From assembly GCA_036924085.1 (NCBI GenBank), contig JAVGWX010000009.1, positions 60,242,331 to 60,306,330 on the forward strand: a DNA stretch of 64,000 bases, given 5' to 3'. Position numbers and translations under genes: made by a program. Shown here piece after piece: positions 13,031 through 22,471 of this stretch. The stretch's first letter is position 1; each line of letters starts with the position of its first letter. Under the pieces are notes generated by a model. That model worked only from the letters and a program-made list of their open reading frames with translations, searched no databases and was not told the origin of the DNA. This stretch comes from Ariolimax columbianus. Lineage: Eukaryota > Mollusca > Gastropoda > Stylommatophora > Arionidae.

Positions 13031-13865
13031 TACCCATGTGGATGACTGTATATTTATCTATATTAAGAAACTGCATTTGCCAGCTTACAGACCATTGTCG
13101 AATTTTATCTAAGTCCGACCTCAATATATCCACTTCTGCTTTAGATGAGACACTACTGCATAGTTTTGTGTCATCAGCGATTTTTGCAATCATGGATCTC
13201 ATATCAATGTCTAAATCGTTTATATATATCAAGAACAAAATTGGTCCCAAAACCCAGCCATATGGCCACTCCACTTTTCACTTCAAACTACTCAGAGTAC
13301 TCCTTATTTATGTCCACTCTCTGCCTTCTTCCCGTTAACCAACTTTTAATCCATTTGGCAACTTCCCCATCTATTCCATGTGATTATAACTTTCTAAATA
13401 ATTTTTGATGAGGTACTATATCAAAGGTCTTTGCAAAAATCTAGATAAATAACATCCACTGGCTCCTGTTTAACTATCATTTGAGTAACATCCTCCATGA
13501 ATTTAAATAGATTTGTTAAGCACGATCTCCCTCTAGTAAACCTATGCTGACTATTTCTGATTAGATTAAACTTGTCTAAATGCATTACAATGTTTTATTT
13601 GATTATTGACTGAACAATTTACAGACTATGCTCATTAAACTCACTGGTCTATAAATTTGCTGAATCTGATTTTTTTGTGCTTTTTTTTTAATAAGGGGAT
13701 CACTCCTGCATCTTTCAAATCCAGTGAAACAATCCCTTCTGCAAGTGATTGAGAACAAAAATATAGCTAATGGTTTTGCGAGTTGGTCTCTAATTTCAAA
13801 CAGCAATTTTGGATAAATACAATCTTGACCTGGACACTTTTCTACTTTCAACCTCTCTAATTTAA
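13031..13865 (-). pseudogene. CR1/L2-like LINE relic, reverse transcriptase core
   Basis: The minus strand encodes, in order: KLLFEIRDQLAKPLAIF, an IYRPVSLMSIVCKLF block, GIDGEVAKWIKSWLTGRRQR, and GWVLGPILFLIYINDLD. These are followed by a decayed catalytic box read as KIADDTKLC and by WSVSWQMQFLNIDK. That is the standard RT motif order of CR1/L2 elements. Stops and at least two frameshifts interrupt it. It ends abruptly at the 3' target duplication of the plus-strand LINE (13024-13030). Confidence 0.85.
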
Positions 13866-13962
13866 AAAAAACCCATTAGAAATGTTGTCAAGATCGCTAG
13901 AAAAGACCGAGTGAGAAGCCAAGAAATCTGATAGATTGTAAGAACAGCGCCAAATATACCAC

Positions 13963-14370
13963 TGTTATAGTAGTAGCCTCGTTCAGTCATGACTAACTAT
14001 GGTAGCCTAGTTCAGTCATGATTGACTATAGTAGCCATTTTCAGTCATTTCTGACTATAGTAGCCTCTTTCAGTCATGATTGACTATAGTAGCCCTTTTC
14101 AGTCATTTCTGATTATAGTAGCCTTTTTCAGTCATCGCGGACTATAGTAGCCTCTTTCAGCCCCGACTGACTATAGTAGTCTCTTTCAGTCATGACTGGC
14201 TATAGTAGCCTCTTTCCGCCACGACTGACTATTGCAGCCTCTTTCAATCATGACTGACTATAGTAGCCTCTTTCAGCCATGACTGACTATAGCAGCCTCT
14301 TTCAATCATGACTGACTATAGTAGCTTCTTTCAGCCATGACTGGCTATAGTAGCCTCTTTCAGTCATGAC
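13963..14370. repeat. 29-bp minisatellite, about 14 units
   Basis: Units combine 'tatagtagcc', 'tctttcag' and 'tcatgactgac'. Several variants (tcatttctga, cccgactga, ccatgactgg) are interspersed. The array abuts another LINE relic on the right. Confidence 0.9.
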
Positions 14371-14394
14371 AAACTTTAAGACCATGCGACCTTG

Positions 14395-14745
14395 GAGTAG
14401 GAACTCTACTGAATTGGTGGTTGTCTTCCTACTTGCGCAGTTGTGGTTTCACTTCTCCGTGTTGACATTGCTCTTGTTGTACATCCAGCATGAGGTGTCT
14501 CTTCAGAGTACTTCTCTAATCGGATCGATTTTCAGCTTTGTCTTCCCAGGATGTCAGACTCATGCCCAATGCATTCGTGTCATGTTTACACACATTGTTG
14601 AACCTCAGCTATGGTCGACTGACTTGTTCTCTTGCCATCCGTCAACTGTACATCTTTCGGAATGCGACCATCTTTCATGAGACGAACATGACCAAGCCAT
14701 CGCAGTCTCCGCTGTCTACGGAGGGTTTACATGCTTAGGACACCG
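14395..14745 (-). pseudogene. LINE relic, C-terminal tail
   Basis: On the minus strand RQRRLRWLGHVRLMKDGR is followed by IPKDVQL, then in a shifted frame HDTNALGMSLTSWEDKAENR, a stop, and RSTLKRH. This is the 'LRWLGHVxRMxDxRIPKxxL ... W..LA.DR..WR' tail of many APE-type LINEs. The catalytic RT region is absent. At least two frameshifts or stops are present. Confidence 0.75.
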
Positions 14746-15023
14746 GTGTTTGAGCTCACCTCTCCGTTTGTCACTTTTCCCTTTATGTAAATCCAAGAAT
14801 TCGTGAAAATGACTTCATTTTGGTGAGACCAGTTCCATTCTTTGTTGCTTTGCCTCCCATAACTCCTCTTCTTCTTCTTCATCTGAGTTCGTTCTCAATC
14901 CCCCGCTACCAAGCCATGAACAGGGCTTTGCAAGTAGCAGGTTGTAGTCGGAAGAACGGAATGCGTTGTGTCGATAGTTTACAGCTTGACTGCGGTATTT
15001 GCAACTTTCGGTCCTACACATCC

Positions 15024-15740
15024 TTCTTCTTCATCGTACGCTGTTTACAGCGATATTTACGTTGCACTGTTTTATTTTGTTAAGCCTGTGGCTCAGTGTA
15101 TCCGATTTCAACAGGCGTTTCTGTACGGATGCCCTCCTTAGCCTTTGGCTGTCCCCAGCCTATCTGCAAGGCAGCAGTTGTGTTTGGTCAGAGTTGTCTC
15201 TCTTAGGGAAGTTGTCTTGCAGGACTAACGAGTCTTCCCTACTCGTGTCTATAGAATTTGGCAATGATATGATGGACTATGTACTAGTTTGTAATATCCC
15301 GGAATAGAGGCAGTCCAGTGTGACTGTCTCAGGATCGTCACGTCCTGCCAGAAACGTAGCATATGCATGTGAGTGAAGTATCTCTTTGCTCCCTTTATTT
15401 TCTCGGCTCATCTGCAGTGATGGCACGTCTAGCATTCCCCGCCACTTGGGACGTTGTCACAATAGGGCAGAGGTGCAATGTCCGCTGGACTGCATCTCTT
15501 CTGCGTCCATTGGGATGGCTGATAGCAGACAGAGGTAAAGAGCGAGGCAGGAATGCATTTGGCCAGGTGCATTTCTGCGGCTCGACCGGGCCGGGCTGAG
15601 ACGCGAGGCCCAGGTCCCAGCCGTATCGTGGCCTCCATCACAGCGGTGCTGAGATTTAGGGCGGGATTCTGGCTTAGAGGCGTTCGGCCGTAGTCCCTCA
15701 GGTGGTAGCTTCGCACCATTGGCTTATCAGCCAAGCACGT
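15024..15740 (-). mobile_element. Composite retroposon with a 28S rRNA head and GAA tail
   Basis: The 717-bp insertion is bounded by perfect copies of ggtcctacacatcc. Read on the minus strand, it starts with the 3' part of 28S rRNA and passes through about 380 bp of unknown sequence. That section includes 'gaaatcggatacactgagcc', which resembles the body of SINE B. It ends in 'cgtacgatgaagaagaag', the same kind of end as the RNase H LINE. The target duplication and the tail mark it as a LINE-mobilised insertion. It could be a 28S-derived SINE or a single chimeric event. Confidence 0.7.
15541..15740 (-). pseudogene. 28S rRNA fragment (3' domain)
   Basis: The minus strand reads tgcttggctgataagccaat, then ggtgcgaagctaccacctga, then gaacgcctctaagccagaat with cccgccc. 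This is the conserved stretch near the 3' end of eukaryotic large-subunit rRNA, with several substitutions. The variable region that follows keeps 'acgatacggctgg' and 'gtcgagccgcag'. The fragment is isolated from any rDNA unit and forms the head of a retroposed element, so it is not a working rRNA gene. Confidence 0.85.
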
Positions 15741-15944
15741 GGTCCTACACATCCGTCTTCGGTAGCTCTATAACTATAAAAGTCACTTCAATCAAATGCA
15801 TATACTTCAACGACATTACTCAGGCGTACAAATATATTTAGAACGTTTAAGCATAAATTTTAATCTAAAATAACAAAAAACTATTGGATCGGATCGGGTT
15901 AGTTGTTAATTCACATCACATCTCCAACGTCATTTTTTTGGGGA

Positions 15945-16538
15945 GTGTTCGCCATATTTCTCTTTTCCTCAAGGCCGTGTGCGTTGCAATATGTTTTTAT
16001 TTTGTGTCTGTCGGCTCAGTGCATCCGACTTCGGCGTGCATTTTATGCAAGGGTCTTCTTCCTCCTGCATTTTCTAAGGGTTTGTTTGGGGAACTGAGAC
16101 GCCAGTCCCGTTAGGCACAACATACTGACCAGGATGCCATGTCAGAGTCAGGTACAATACGCTGACCAAGACTACAGTCTCTTTTATCTTTTCCATGTAA
16201 CGTTACTTGGAAACAGGCTGTTTTCAAGACAGCCTGACGAGATGTGGATCGATGTGATCCCCGTAGTAGTGAGCGCCAAACATATCATAGCACAACCACC
16301 TGGAGGACCACGGTCCACCTTCATCATCAAACTTGGGATGTGAGGAAAGCTACTACAACCCACCACTTAACGTCCTTTCAGGGTGCACAAAAGAGTAAAC
16401 CTACTCATTGTGGGCATAAAACAGCAACAAGGGTTCGCTTCCCCGGGGTAACGGCCAGTTCTGCGATTGGGGAGCGAATTCAGCACCATCGAGTTGTGAG
16501 CCGTGCCACGTTAACCACTAGCCCACGCCATTCCTCCA
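15945..16538 (-). mobile_element. SINE B (tRNA-headed), copy split by repeat A
   Basis: The body lies at 15945-16082 ('gtgcgttgcaatatg', 'catccgacttcggcgtgcat'). The tRNA-like head lies at 16429-16538 ('gattggggagcgaattc', 'gttaaccactagcccacgcc'). Both halves match the uninterrupted copy at 26553-26792 and the opposite-strand copy at 55867-56085. The 346 bp between them is a family A element flanked by 'aagggtt'. Confidence 0.8.
16083..16428 (-). mobile_element. Interspersed repeat A, copy 2, inserted in SINE B
   Basis: This reverse copy is about 346 bp and is delimited by 'aagggtt' at 16076-16082 and 16429-16435. Landmarks on the plus strand are 'gcacaacatactgaccagga', 'gaaacaggctgttttcaaga', 'gatcgatgtgatccccgtag', 'gaggaccacggtccacc' and 'gtgaggaaagctactacaac', ending in 'actcattgtgggcat' and an A/CAA-rich tail. 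Ten copies lie in the window on both strands. The direct repeats and CAA-type tail suggest a retroposed SINE. No tRNA-type promoter was recognised. Confidence 0.8.
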
Positions 16539-16769
16539 ATGCCATTAATCTTAGCTTTGTGTGTAACATGGACGAAAGCTAGCACAATGTCCCGCTGAAG
16601 ACATGTTGTAAGAAGTTGCAAATAGTGCAATGTAACATCTCTAGGGTAGAAGGCTTCCTAACTCACGAATTTACACACACGGTCAATTATAGTTATTGCC
16701 CATCACAAGCGATGATGGCCACATCATCAGGCGGGTTTGTTTTAATAATTTGATGTGCGCTGTATTTAG

Positions 16770-17045
16770 ATTATGGTGAGGAAGTTCTGCGCTGGTCATG
16801 ATTCTCACTCTCTTGTCCCGAGTTACCTTGGATCAATGGCAAGACTATTGGTCGAGACGTCTAGAGGTAACTCAGGATGCAGGCACTCTGATCTTACCTC
16901 CCGTGAGACCAGGGATAGCATGAAACTTGCGGGTTTCGATCGCCTACCGTTTCCGTTCATCATTGTGACAGGCGAATGCCTTAATCTCTTGACTTCAGCG
17001 TCAGTTACTAGGGCCAATAACCCGCTTGGTGTTGAGTTCACCTAG
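16770..17045 (-). repeat. Interspersed repeat F, copy 2
   Basis: It carries 'cttacctcccgtgagacc' and 'cttgcgggtttcgatcgcc', matching the 3' half of copies F1, F3 and F4. The minus strand of the latter block resembles a tRNA B box. The left boundary is uncertain. Confidence 0.4.
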
Positions 17046-17217
17046 CGTTTGAAAGAAAACTCGAGTAACTATCCTACATGTGATAAATAATCCGCTTATC
17101 TTTCCACTTATCTAGTTAGACGACGTGGGAAAATGCAAACCTCTTTCCTGTACTTTTTCTGTAGCCATTTATATTTTCAATCCATGTCTCTGTAGCCTTA
17201 CTTTCTTGCTGTTTTTT

Positions 17218-17690
17218 AATGCTCACAAAGAGTAAGTTTACTCTTTTGTGCGCCCTGAAAAGGGCGTTAAGTGGCCCTTTCTTCCCATCCCCAGCGTGCT
17301 GATGAAGGTGAACCGCGGTCCTCTATGCAGTTCTGTTATGCTTGGCTTCATCTGCATGGCGCTCACTTCTACGTGGCTCGCATCAATCCCCATCTCATCA
17401 ACCAGACTGCCTTGAAAACAGCCTGTTTACAGGAAACGCTACATGAAAATGAGAAAGTGGTCTTGGTTTATATGTTGTGCCTGACCTTGACGGGACGTCT
17501 TGGTCAGTATGTTGTGCATTACCCTCACCCGACGTCCTGGTCAGTATATTGTTCCTGACCCTGAAGCGACGTTCTGGTCAGTAAATTGTGCCTGACACTG
17601 AGGCAACGTCGTGGTCGGTATGTTGTGTCTGACCCTAACGCGACACTCTGGTCAGTATGTTGTGCCTGACCGTACTAGCGTCTCAGTTTC
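17218..17690 (+). mobile_element. Interspersed repeat A, copy 3, with an internal 37-bp array
   Basis: Forward copy: 'gagtaagtttactcttttgt', 'gaaaagggcgttaagtgg', 'gcgtgctgatgaaggtg', 'caaccagactgccttgaaaa'. Its distal end has five to six tandem 37-bp units of the 'cagtatgttgtgcctgaccc' type. Other copies carry two to four such units. A 'cc' word breaks the 'aagtggcgggtt' motif, so this copy is slightly diverged. Confidence 0.8.
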
Positions 17691-18024
17691 CTGTGGTGTT
17701 CTGCTGTGTTACTTTAACACCATAAATGTATCTATTTTTGTTAATGGAGACATGGTTAACAGAAAGAATACAAACACAAATTTATCGGGAATCAGAGTAA
17801 GAGGTGTTTACAATTCTCCAACTGTTGTGTTCATTCCGTCTATCACACACGTAAACATTATGTATGTTGGTGAGTAATAGTCTTGGATAAACAAAAGTTA
17901 TACAAACAGTATCTATTGTGTGATATTAGAAATAAAGAGGAAACTCGTTATCGGTGGGATCAATAGGACAAGAAGGCTTGTTGCATTATTAGGACAGGCA
18001 TTTTCCTTTCCATTCATGTAGCTT

Positions 18025-18275
18025 CTAATTAGTGTGGTGGTAGTTCACTTGCTTCTCAAGGAAAAGATACGGGATTAAACTCCCGTTACCGTCGCAGTGT
18101 AGTCGACCCAGTTGTAAATGGACACCTGTTTTACGATTGGGGAAGGACAATTTATCGAGAAAGGGAACTGGTCACCCCACATCATATCAGCTGTGGTTTT
18201 GTAAACTGAAGTCTCCGACACTTCATGTCCGACCAGCGGTTTAGGTCTACCGAAGGACACACGTTACCTAAATCG
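18025..18275 (+). mobile_element. tRNA-headed SINE
   Basis: An A-box-like 'gtggtggtagttcac' is followed about 35 bp later by a B-box-like 'gggattaaactccc'. The body has 'gtcgacccagttgtaaatgg', a core shared with the SINEs at 21880 and 33454. No tail or target duplication was recognised. Confidence 0.55.
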
Positions 18276-18833
18276 TTGGAGTTATCCTCCCTCTTCTAAT
18301 TGGTATCCTTCTTGAAATACATACATCATTAAAAACGCTTAACTCCTTTACTCTGGATTCAGCTGCACGATGATCAGGAAAGAGATGGCAAATGCCAACC
18401 AACAACCACACCCCTACAGCTCGAGCATGACCGGGGAGGGGAGGGAGGTGGTGTTAGGGACGTCTAAAGATTGAACAATCCAATCGTCCACTGGTCACTT
18501 TGTGACCAAAAAAAACTACACGTCTTGAGACACGGTTGGGACTGGTACAATATTGTCGATACACGCGTCAGTTATGACTTAAATTTAGTGGGTCTGGAGA
18601 CATGAATTCGCACAATGTAACTCTGCCACGAAGAAGCACAGTATAGGACACTTTAAACATTTGTGACAACTTGGTAGTTAGATTATCTTGAGCATAGCCT
18701 ATACATCCCAAATCCTCAAGCCGATATATCAGCCTTGTGACATTGTAAGAAGTTTGGGAGCCAATATAGCGTCTCTGCAGAGTGAATCAGTAAAATAACA
18801 TTTACATTCCAAAACAACAAAAACCGTACTTAC

Positions 18834-18967
18834 CAAACCTGGCCATATGCGCCGCTCCCAATAGGAGTCAATCTTTTGTATTTCACTGGGACATCCCAGG
18901 ACGTGCTAACAAGTTCTGTGTGATAAAATCCGGGTTTTAAATCGTTTCCTAGCATTTTCTTCAACAT
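18834..18967 (-). CDS. First coding exon of a p38-type MAP kinase (divergent paralog)
   Basis: The exon encodes 44 residues plus two bases of codon 45. It reads MLKKMLGNDLKPGFYHTEL, then SWDVPVKYKRLTPIGSGAYG and QV. The 'FYxxEL...WxVPxxYxxLxPIGSGAYGQV' pattern is the N-terminus of p38 stress-activated kinases, and GSGAYG is the glycine-rich ATP loop. The exon ends at a strong donor (GTAAGT at 18833-18828) in phase 2. That is the position of the first intron in vertebrate MAPK14 and in the plus-strand exon at 49260. An in-frame stop lies 19 codons upstream of the chosen ATG, with no other ATG between. ELVSTSW replaces the usual ELNKTxW. Later exons (catalytic loop, TGY motif) must lie at lower coordinates beyond this window. 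Confidence 0.87.
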
Positions 18968-19196
18968 GTTGAAAGCCACAACTGAACACTTGTCTCCGCT
19001 GATTATCGAAATAACTGTGAACTAATTTCCAACATAAATCCGATAATATGAACAGTCAGCTTAGTACTTACTACACCTTTAGGGATGGTCTTTCATCACC
19101 CCCACTGAATCTCTCGTCCACACTTACAAGGACACTTTGGTCGAGAAACCAGCTCATGTGGTGGTTTCCGTTTAACTACGACGAAATTCCCGCTAT

Positions 19197-19204
19197 TGAC
19201 GTCA
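19197..19204. promoter_or_regulatory. Palindromic CRE-type site (TGACGTCA)
   Basis: A perfect TGACGTCA lies about 230 bp upstream of the ATG of the minus-strand p38 exon, next to a CAGCTG E-box at 19206. CREB/ATF factors bind this palindrome. ATF2-type factors are known p38 targets, so feedback is conceivable. One eight-base match can occur by chance. Confidence 0.3.
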
Positions 19205-19564
19205 TCAGCTGACACACTTGGATGAGACGACAGAGAGGCAAGCCACTGCAGTTTTCCTAAATGTGTTTTCTGTAGCACTGGCTACACCGCTAGCGACCCG
19301 AGATAACTCGCCACTCGGCAACTGTGCTAAATCCCACTCTAGCTAGCTCCATAGGTGACTGATGAAACGTCGAGCGAGTCTGAATGAGATGAGAGAGTGG
19401 GAGAGGGAACGGGAGATAGGGGGGTGTGTGGAGGGAGGACGGTGACGGGAGAGACAGAGGGCTAGGTGGAGTGAGAGAGAGAGAGAGAGAGAGACAGATA
19501 TTAGTGAGACAGAGAGGGCCTGAGGTTTAACTTGTTGCCATTAGTTCTCATGATGTCGTCGGTA

Positions 19565-20600
19565 TGATTTTCCTCTTCTTCTTCTTCTTGTTCTTCTTCC
19601 TCTTGTTCTTCTTCCTCTTCTTCTTCTCTCCTTCTTCTTTGTCTACTTCTTCTTCTTCTTTTTCTTTCGTTCTTCATCTTCTTCTTCCTCTTCTAATTCT
19701 CTTTCTTCACCTCATCTGTTTCTTCTTCCCCTCATCTTTTTCTTCGTATGCCTATTCTTCCTTCTCCTTCTTCTTCTTCTTCTTCTCTCCTTCTTTTTTG
19801 TATTTCTTCTTCTTCTTTTCTCCTTCGTCTTCTTCTTTTTCTTTCCCTCATCTATTTCTTCCTCTTCTTCCCCTCATCTATTTCTTCCTCTTCTTCCCCT
19901 TATCTATTTCTTCCTCTTCTTTCCCTCATCTATTTCTTCTTCTTCTTTCCCTCATCTATTTCTTCCTCTTCTTCCCCTTATCTATTTCTTCCTCTTCTTC
20001 CCCTTATCTATTTCTTCCTCTTCTTTCCCTCATCTATTTCTTCTTCTTCTTTCCCTCATCTATTTCTTCCTCTTCTTCCCCTTATCTATTTCTTCCTCTT
20101 CTTTCCCTCATCTATTTCTTCTTCTTCTTTCCCTCATCTATTTCTTCCTCTTCTTCCCCTTATCTATTTCTTCCTCTTCTTTCCCTCATCTATTTCTTCT
20201 TCTTCTTTCCCTCATCTATTTCTTCTTATTCCCGTCATCTCCTTCTTCTTGCTTTTCTTCTTTCCCTCACCTCCTTTTTCTTCTTCTTTTAATTTTTCTG
20301 TCTGTTTTGGTCTTCCTCTTCTAGTTTTCTGTCTCATTTTCTTCTTTTTCTTCCTATTTTCCTTTTCTTCGTCTATTCTTCTATTTACTATTCTTCTATT
20401 CTGTAATGCCTCTACTTCTTTCTCTTCTTCTTCCTATATTTTTTCATATTATTCTTCTTCTTTTCCTACTTCTTTCTTCGTTCTCTTTTCGTCATTTTGC
20501 TATTTCTTCTTCTTCTTCTTTTGTACTTCATCTTCATCTTCTTCGTCCTTCTCATTTTCTTCTTCCTCCTTGTCTTCTTTCTCCATTCGTTGCGATCCTC
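19565..20600. repeat. 1-kb polypyrimidine tract with a 26-bp array
   Basis: The plus strand is almost pure C/T for about a kilobase. From 19846 to 20226 it is organised as about fifteen 26-bp units of the 'atctatttcttcctcttctt' type. Outside that it is irregular CTT-rich sequence. The long open frames rich in S, F and L are by-products, since C/T-only codons cannot make a stop. Confidence 0.9.
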
Positions 20601-20894
20601 AGGATGACCAGTTACTTAGTCCTGTATTCCTATATCATACATGGGATATTGTTTCTAGAGTGTTCTGTCAAACCCAGTAGACAACCCCACACCTGACCGA
20701 CTTTTGGCCTGTCGGAATGTGCTGTCCCATGACTTCGAGAAACGTCTACCATAGATCGGTTTGACTGCACTTCTAGCCTACTCCTAACAAGTTGCCCTCG
20801 GTGTGGCAGTGTCTGTAACTCAACCAACCTTCACTGAAGCCTCTCAGGAAGCCATGTCTGACATGATCACGGCGAGTAAGATTGCTATCGCGTT

Positions 20895-21175
20895 CGCACT
20901 GAAAAGGGCATTAAGTGGCGGGTTGTAGTAACTTTCCTCACATCACGAGAGCGCTAATGAACGTGGACCGGGGTCCTCCAGACGGTTCTGGTATGTTTGG
21001 CTCCACCTGCGTTTGGTTGACTACTACGGGGATCACGTCGATTCCCCATCTCGTTAGTCATACTGCCATAAAAACATCCCATTTCTAGGTAGATCTACGT
21101 GGAAATGTGGTTGCGTCTTGGCCAGTAATTTGATTAACATTATCTGATCAGCATGTGTTCCATGACCAGACGTTA
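20895..21175 (+). mobile_element. Interspersed repeat A, copy 4
   Basis: Forward copy lacking its outer end: 'ctgaaaagggcattaagtgg', 'gtggaccggggtcctccaga', 'tactacggggatcacgtcga', 'gatcagcatgtgttcc'. It lacks the 'actcattgtgggcat' terminus and CAA tail. Confidence 0.75.
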
Positions 21176-21228
21176 GTACACTATCGCTTTCCGTCTGATA
21201 TAACATGAGGTTCTTTCTTCTCCTTTTC

Positions 21229-21630
21229 TTTCTCTTCTTCAACCTCTTCTTCAACCTCTTCTTCAACCTCTTCTTCAACCTATTCTTCAACCTTTTCTTC
21301 AACCTATTCTTTAACCTCTTCTTAAACCTCTTCTTCAACCTCTTCTTCAACCTCTTCTTCAACCTCTTCTTCAACCTATTCTTCAACCTTTTCTTCAACC
21401 TATTCTTTAACCTCTTCTTCAACCTCTTCTTCAACCTCTTCTTCAACCTCTTCTTCAACCTATTCTTCAACCTCTTCTTCAACCTCTTTTTCAACCTCTT
21501 CTTCAACCTCTTCTTCAGCCTCTTCTTCAACCTCTTCTTCTACCTATTCTTCAACCTCTTCTTCAACCTCTTCTTCAACCTCTTCTTCAACCTATTCTTC
21601 AACCTCTTCTTCAACCTCTTCTTTGACCTA
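21229..21630. repeat. 12-bp tandem repeat (CTTCTTCAACCT)n
   Basis: About 33 units run with occasional C-to-A or T changes (cctattcttcaa, cctttt). Because the unit is a multiple of three, both strands stay open: FFNL repeats on plus, KRLK repeats on minus. Neither has support as a protein. Confidence 0.95.
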
Positions 21631-21879
21631 CTCTACAACCTCATCTTCTATAATCTCAACAAACCACATGATTCATTTATAATCGTATAAATAGCGAAAA
21701 GGTTAAAACTACAATTCCTAATGGTAAAGGGGATGGATTTTTATCCTCATTCAGCCTGCTTAGTTATGTTGTTGTTACGATCCCAGCAGTATTTGGGCAA
21801 TGGCCGTTCGACCCAATGCCATGGTAGGGTATCTGCGCGTGTTTTTTAGTTGTTGTATAGTACCATACAAAGTATGAGA

Positions 21880-22127
21880 CTGCGGTAGAGCAGTGGTTAG
21901 TGCACTGACTTCCGAGCCAAGCGATCAGGGTTCACACAGTTTGTGCAGGATTCGTGTACGACCGCAAATCGGCTCCTATGGTCGACCCAGAAACAATCTG
22001 GGGAGTAAAGGCGACCGGCGTGATACCACACCACTCATTATGTGCCGTGGGTCACCAAATAATATGGGCGTAAACATATTTTCCCATGAACCGCATGTCG
22101 TGAAACGGGATCTTAACTTTACATTTT
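21880..22127 (+). mobile_element. tRNA-headed SINE
   Basis: The head has 'tagagcagtggttagtgca' (A box) and 'cagggttcacac' (B box), spaced as in a tRNA. The body carries 'ggtcgacccag', the core word of the SINEs at 18025 and 33454. It ends at 22127, where a truncated RNase H LINE was inserted. Confidence 0.7.
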
Positions 22128-22139
22128 ACTTACAATACA

Positions 22140-22371
22140 TAAACTGAAGATAGATGGCACTAACGAATGCACCTGTGGTACAGGGGAAATGACCGCTTAA
22201 CATCTGCTGGAAAATTGCCCGACATACGAGGACCAGAGACAGTACATGTGACCATCACCAGTGCCAACACTAGTCAAGCTCTATGGCAGTATCGACAGCC
22301 TCATGATGACAGCTGCTTTCTTCGAACAAATTCAAGTTGACGTCTGACAGCGTTCGAAGAAGAAGAAGAAG
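22140..22371 (+). mobile_element. RNase H LINE (I/Nimb type), 3' fragment, copy 2
   Basis: This 232-bp 5'-truncated insertion corresponds to the last part of the copies at 11150 and 53758: the cysteine knuckle ('aatgcacctgtggtacag'), 'tgcccgacatacgagga', 'aagctctatggcagt', then (GAA)n at 22356-22371. It is flanked by a perfect 12-bp duplication, acttacaataca, at 22128-22139 and 22372-22383. One stop replaces a codon before the knuckle histidine. Confidence 0.92.
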
Positions 22372-22471
22372 ACTTACAATACAAAGTTTTTTATTTATCT
22401 GTCTTCGGAGGATGCAAACATCGTTGACCACCTTACCGGGCACTCAAAAAGATGATACAAAGCTATAAATG

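Larger units (their letters stand above)
14862..15767 (-). mobile_element. SINE-like family C, copy 2, split by a later insertion
   Basis: The CTT tail at about 14868-14882 leads into the family C body ('gaacggaatgcgttgtgtcg', 'cttgactgcggtatttgc', 'ttcggtcctacacatcc') up to 15023. The body resumes at 15755 with 'gtcttcgg', as in copy 1. The intervening 15024-15740 is a separate element. The 14-base junction word is duplicated at 15010-15023 and 15741-15754. Confidence 0.75.
1..18833 (-). other. Probable start of the first intron of the minus-strand p38-like gene
   Basis: This is inferred from the donor site at 18828-18833 of the exon at 18834-18967; the intron continues off the left edge. 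No further p38 exon was seen. The repeats and relics inside are listed separately. I recognise nothing in 1-1940, 2670-3780, 3900-4975, 6290-7745, 7970-8480, 8700-9190, 9605-10515, 15770-15940, 16540-16765, 17695-18020 and 18280-18827. A short frame at 789-977 begins with a hydrophobic stretch, and 4490-4762 on the minus strand is open for 90 codons; neither resembles a known protein. The 3000-3360 stretch is G-rich on the plus strand. Confidence 0.55.

Noticed and set aside
15530..15740. Functional rRNA gene
   Set aside because: Only a fragment of 28S is present, with substitutions, inside a retroposed unit.
19564..20680. Long open frames of 242 and 310 residues on the plus strand
   Set aside because: They are translations of a C/T-only tract, which cannot contain stop codons; composition is only S, F, L, P and similar residues, and frames are equally open in several phases.
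21054..21690. KRLK-repeat and FFNL-repeat open frames on opposite strands
   Set aside because: Both arise from a 12-bp tandem repeat whose length is a multiple of three.
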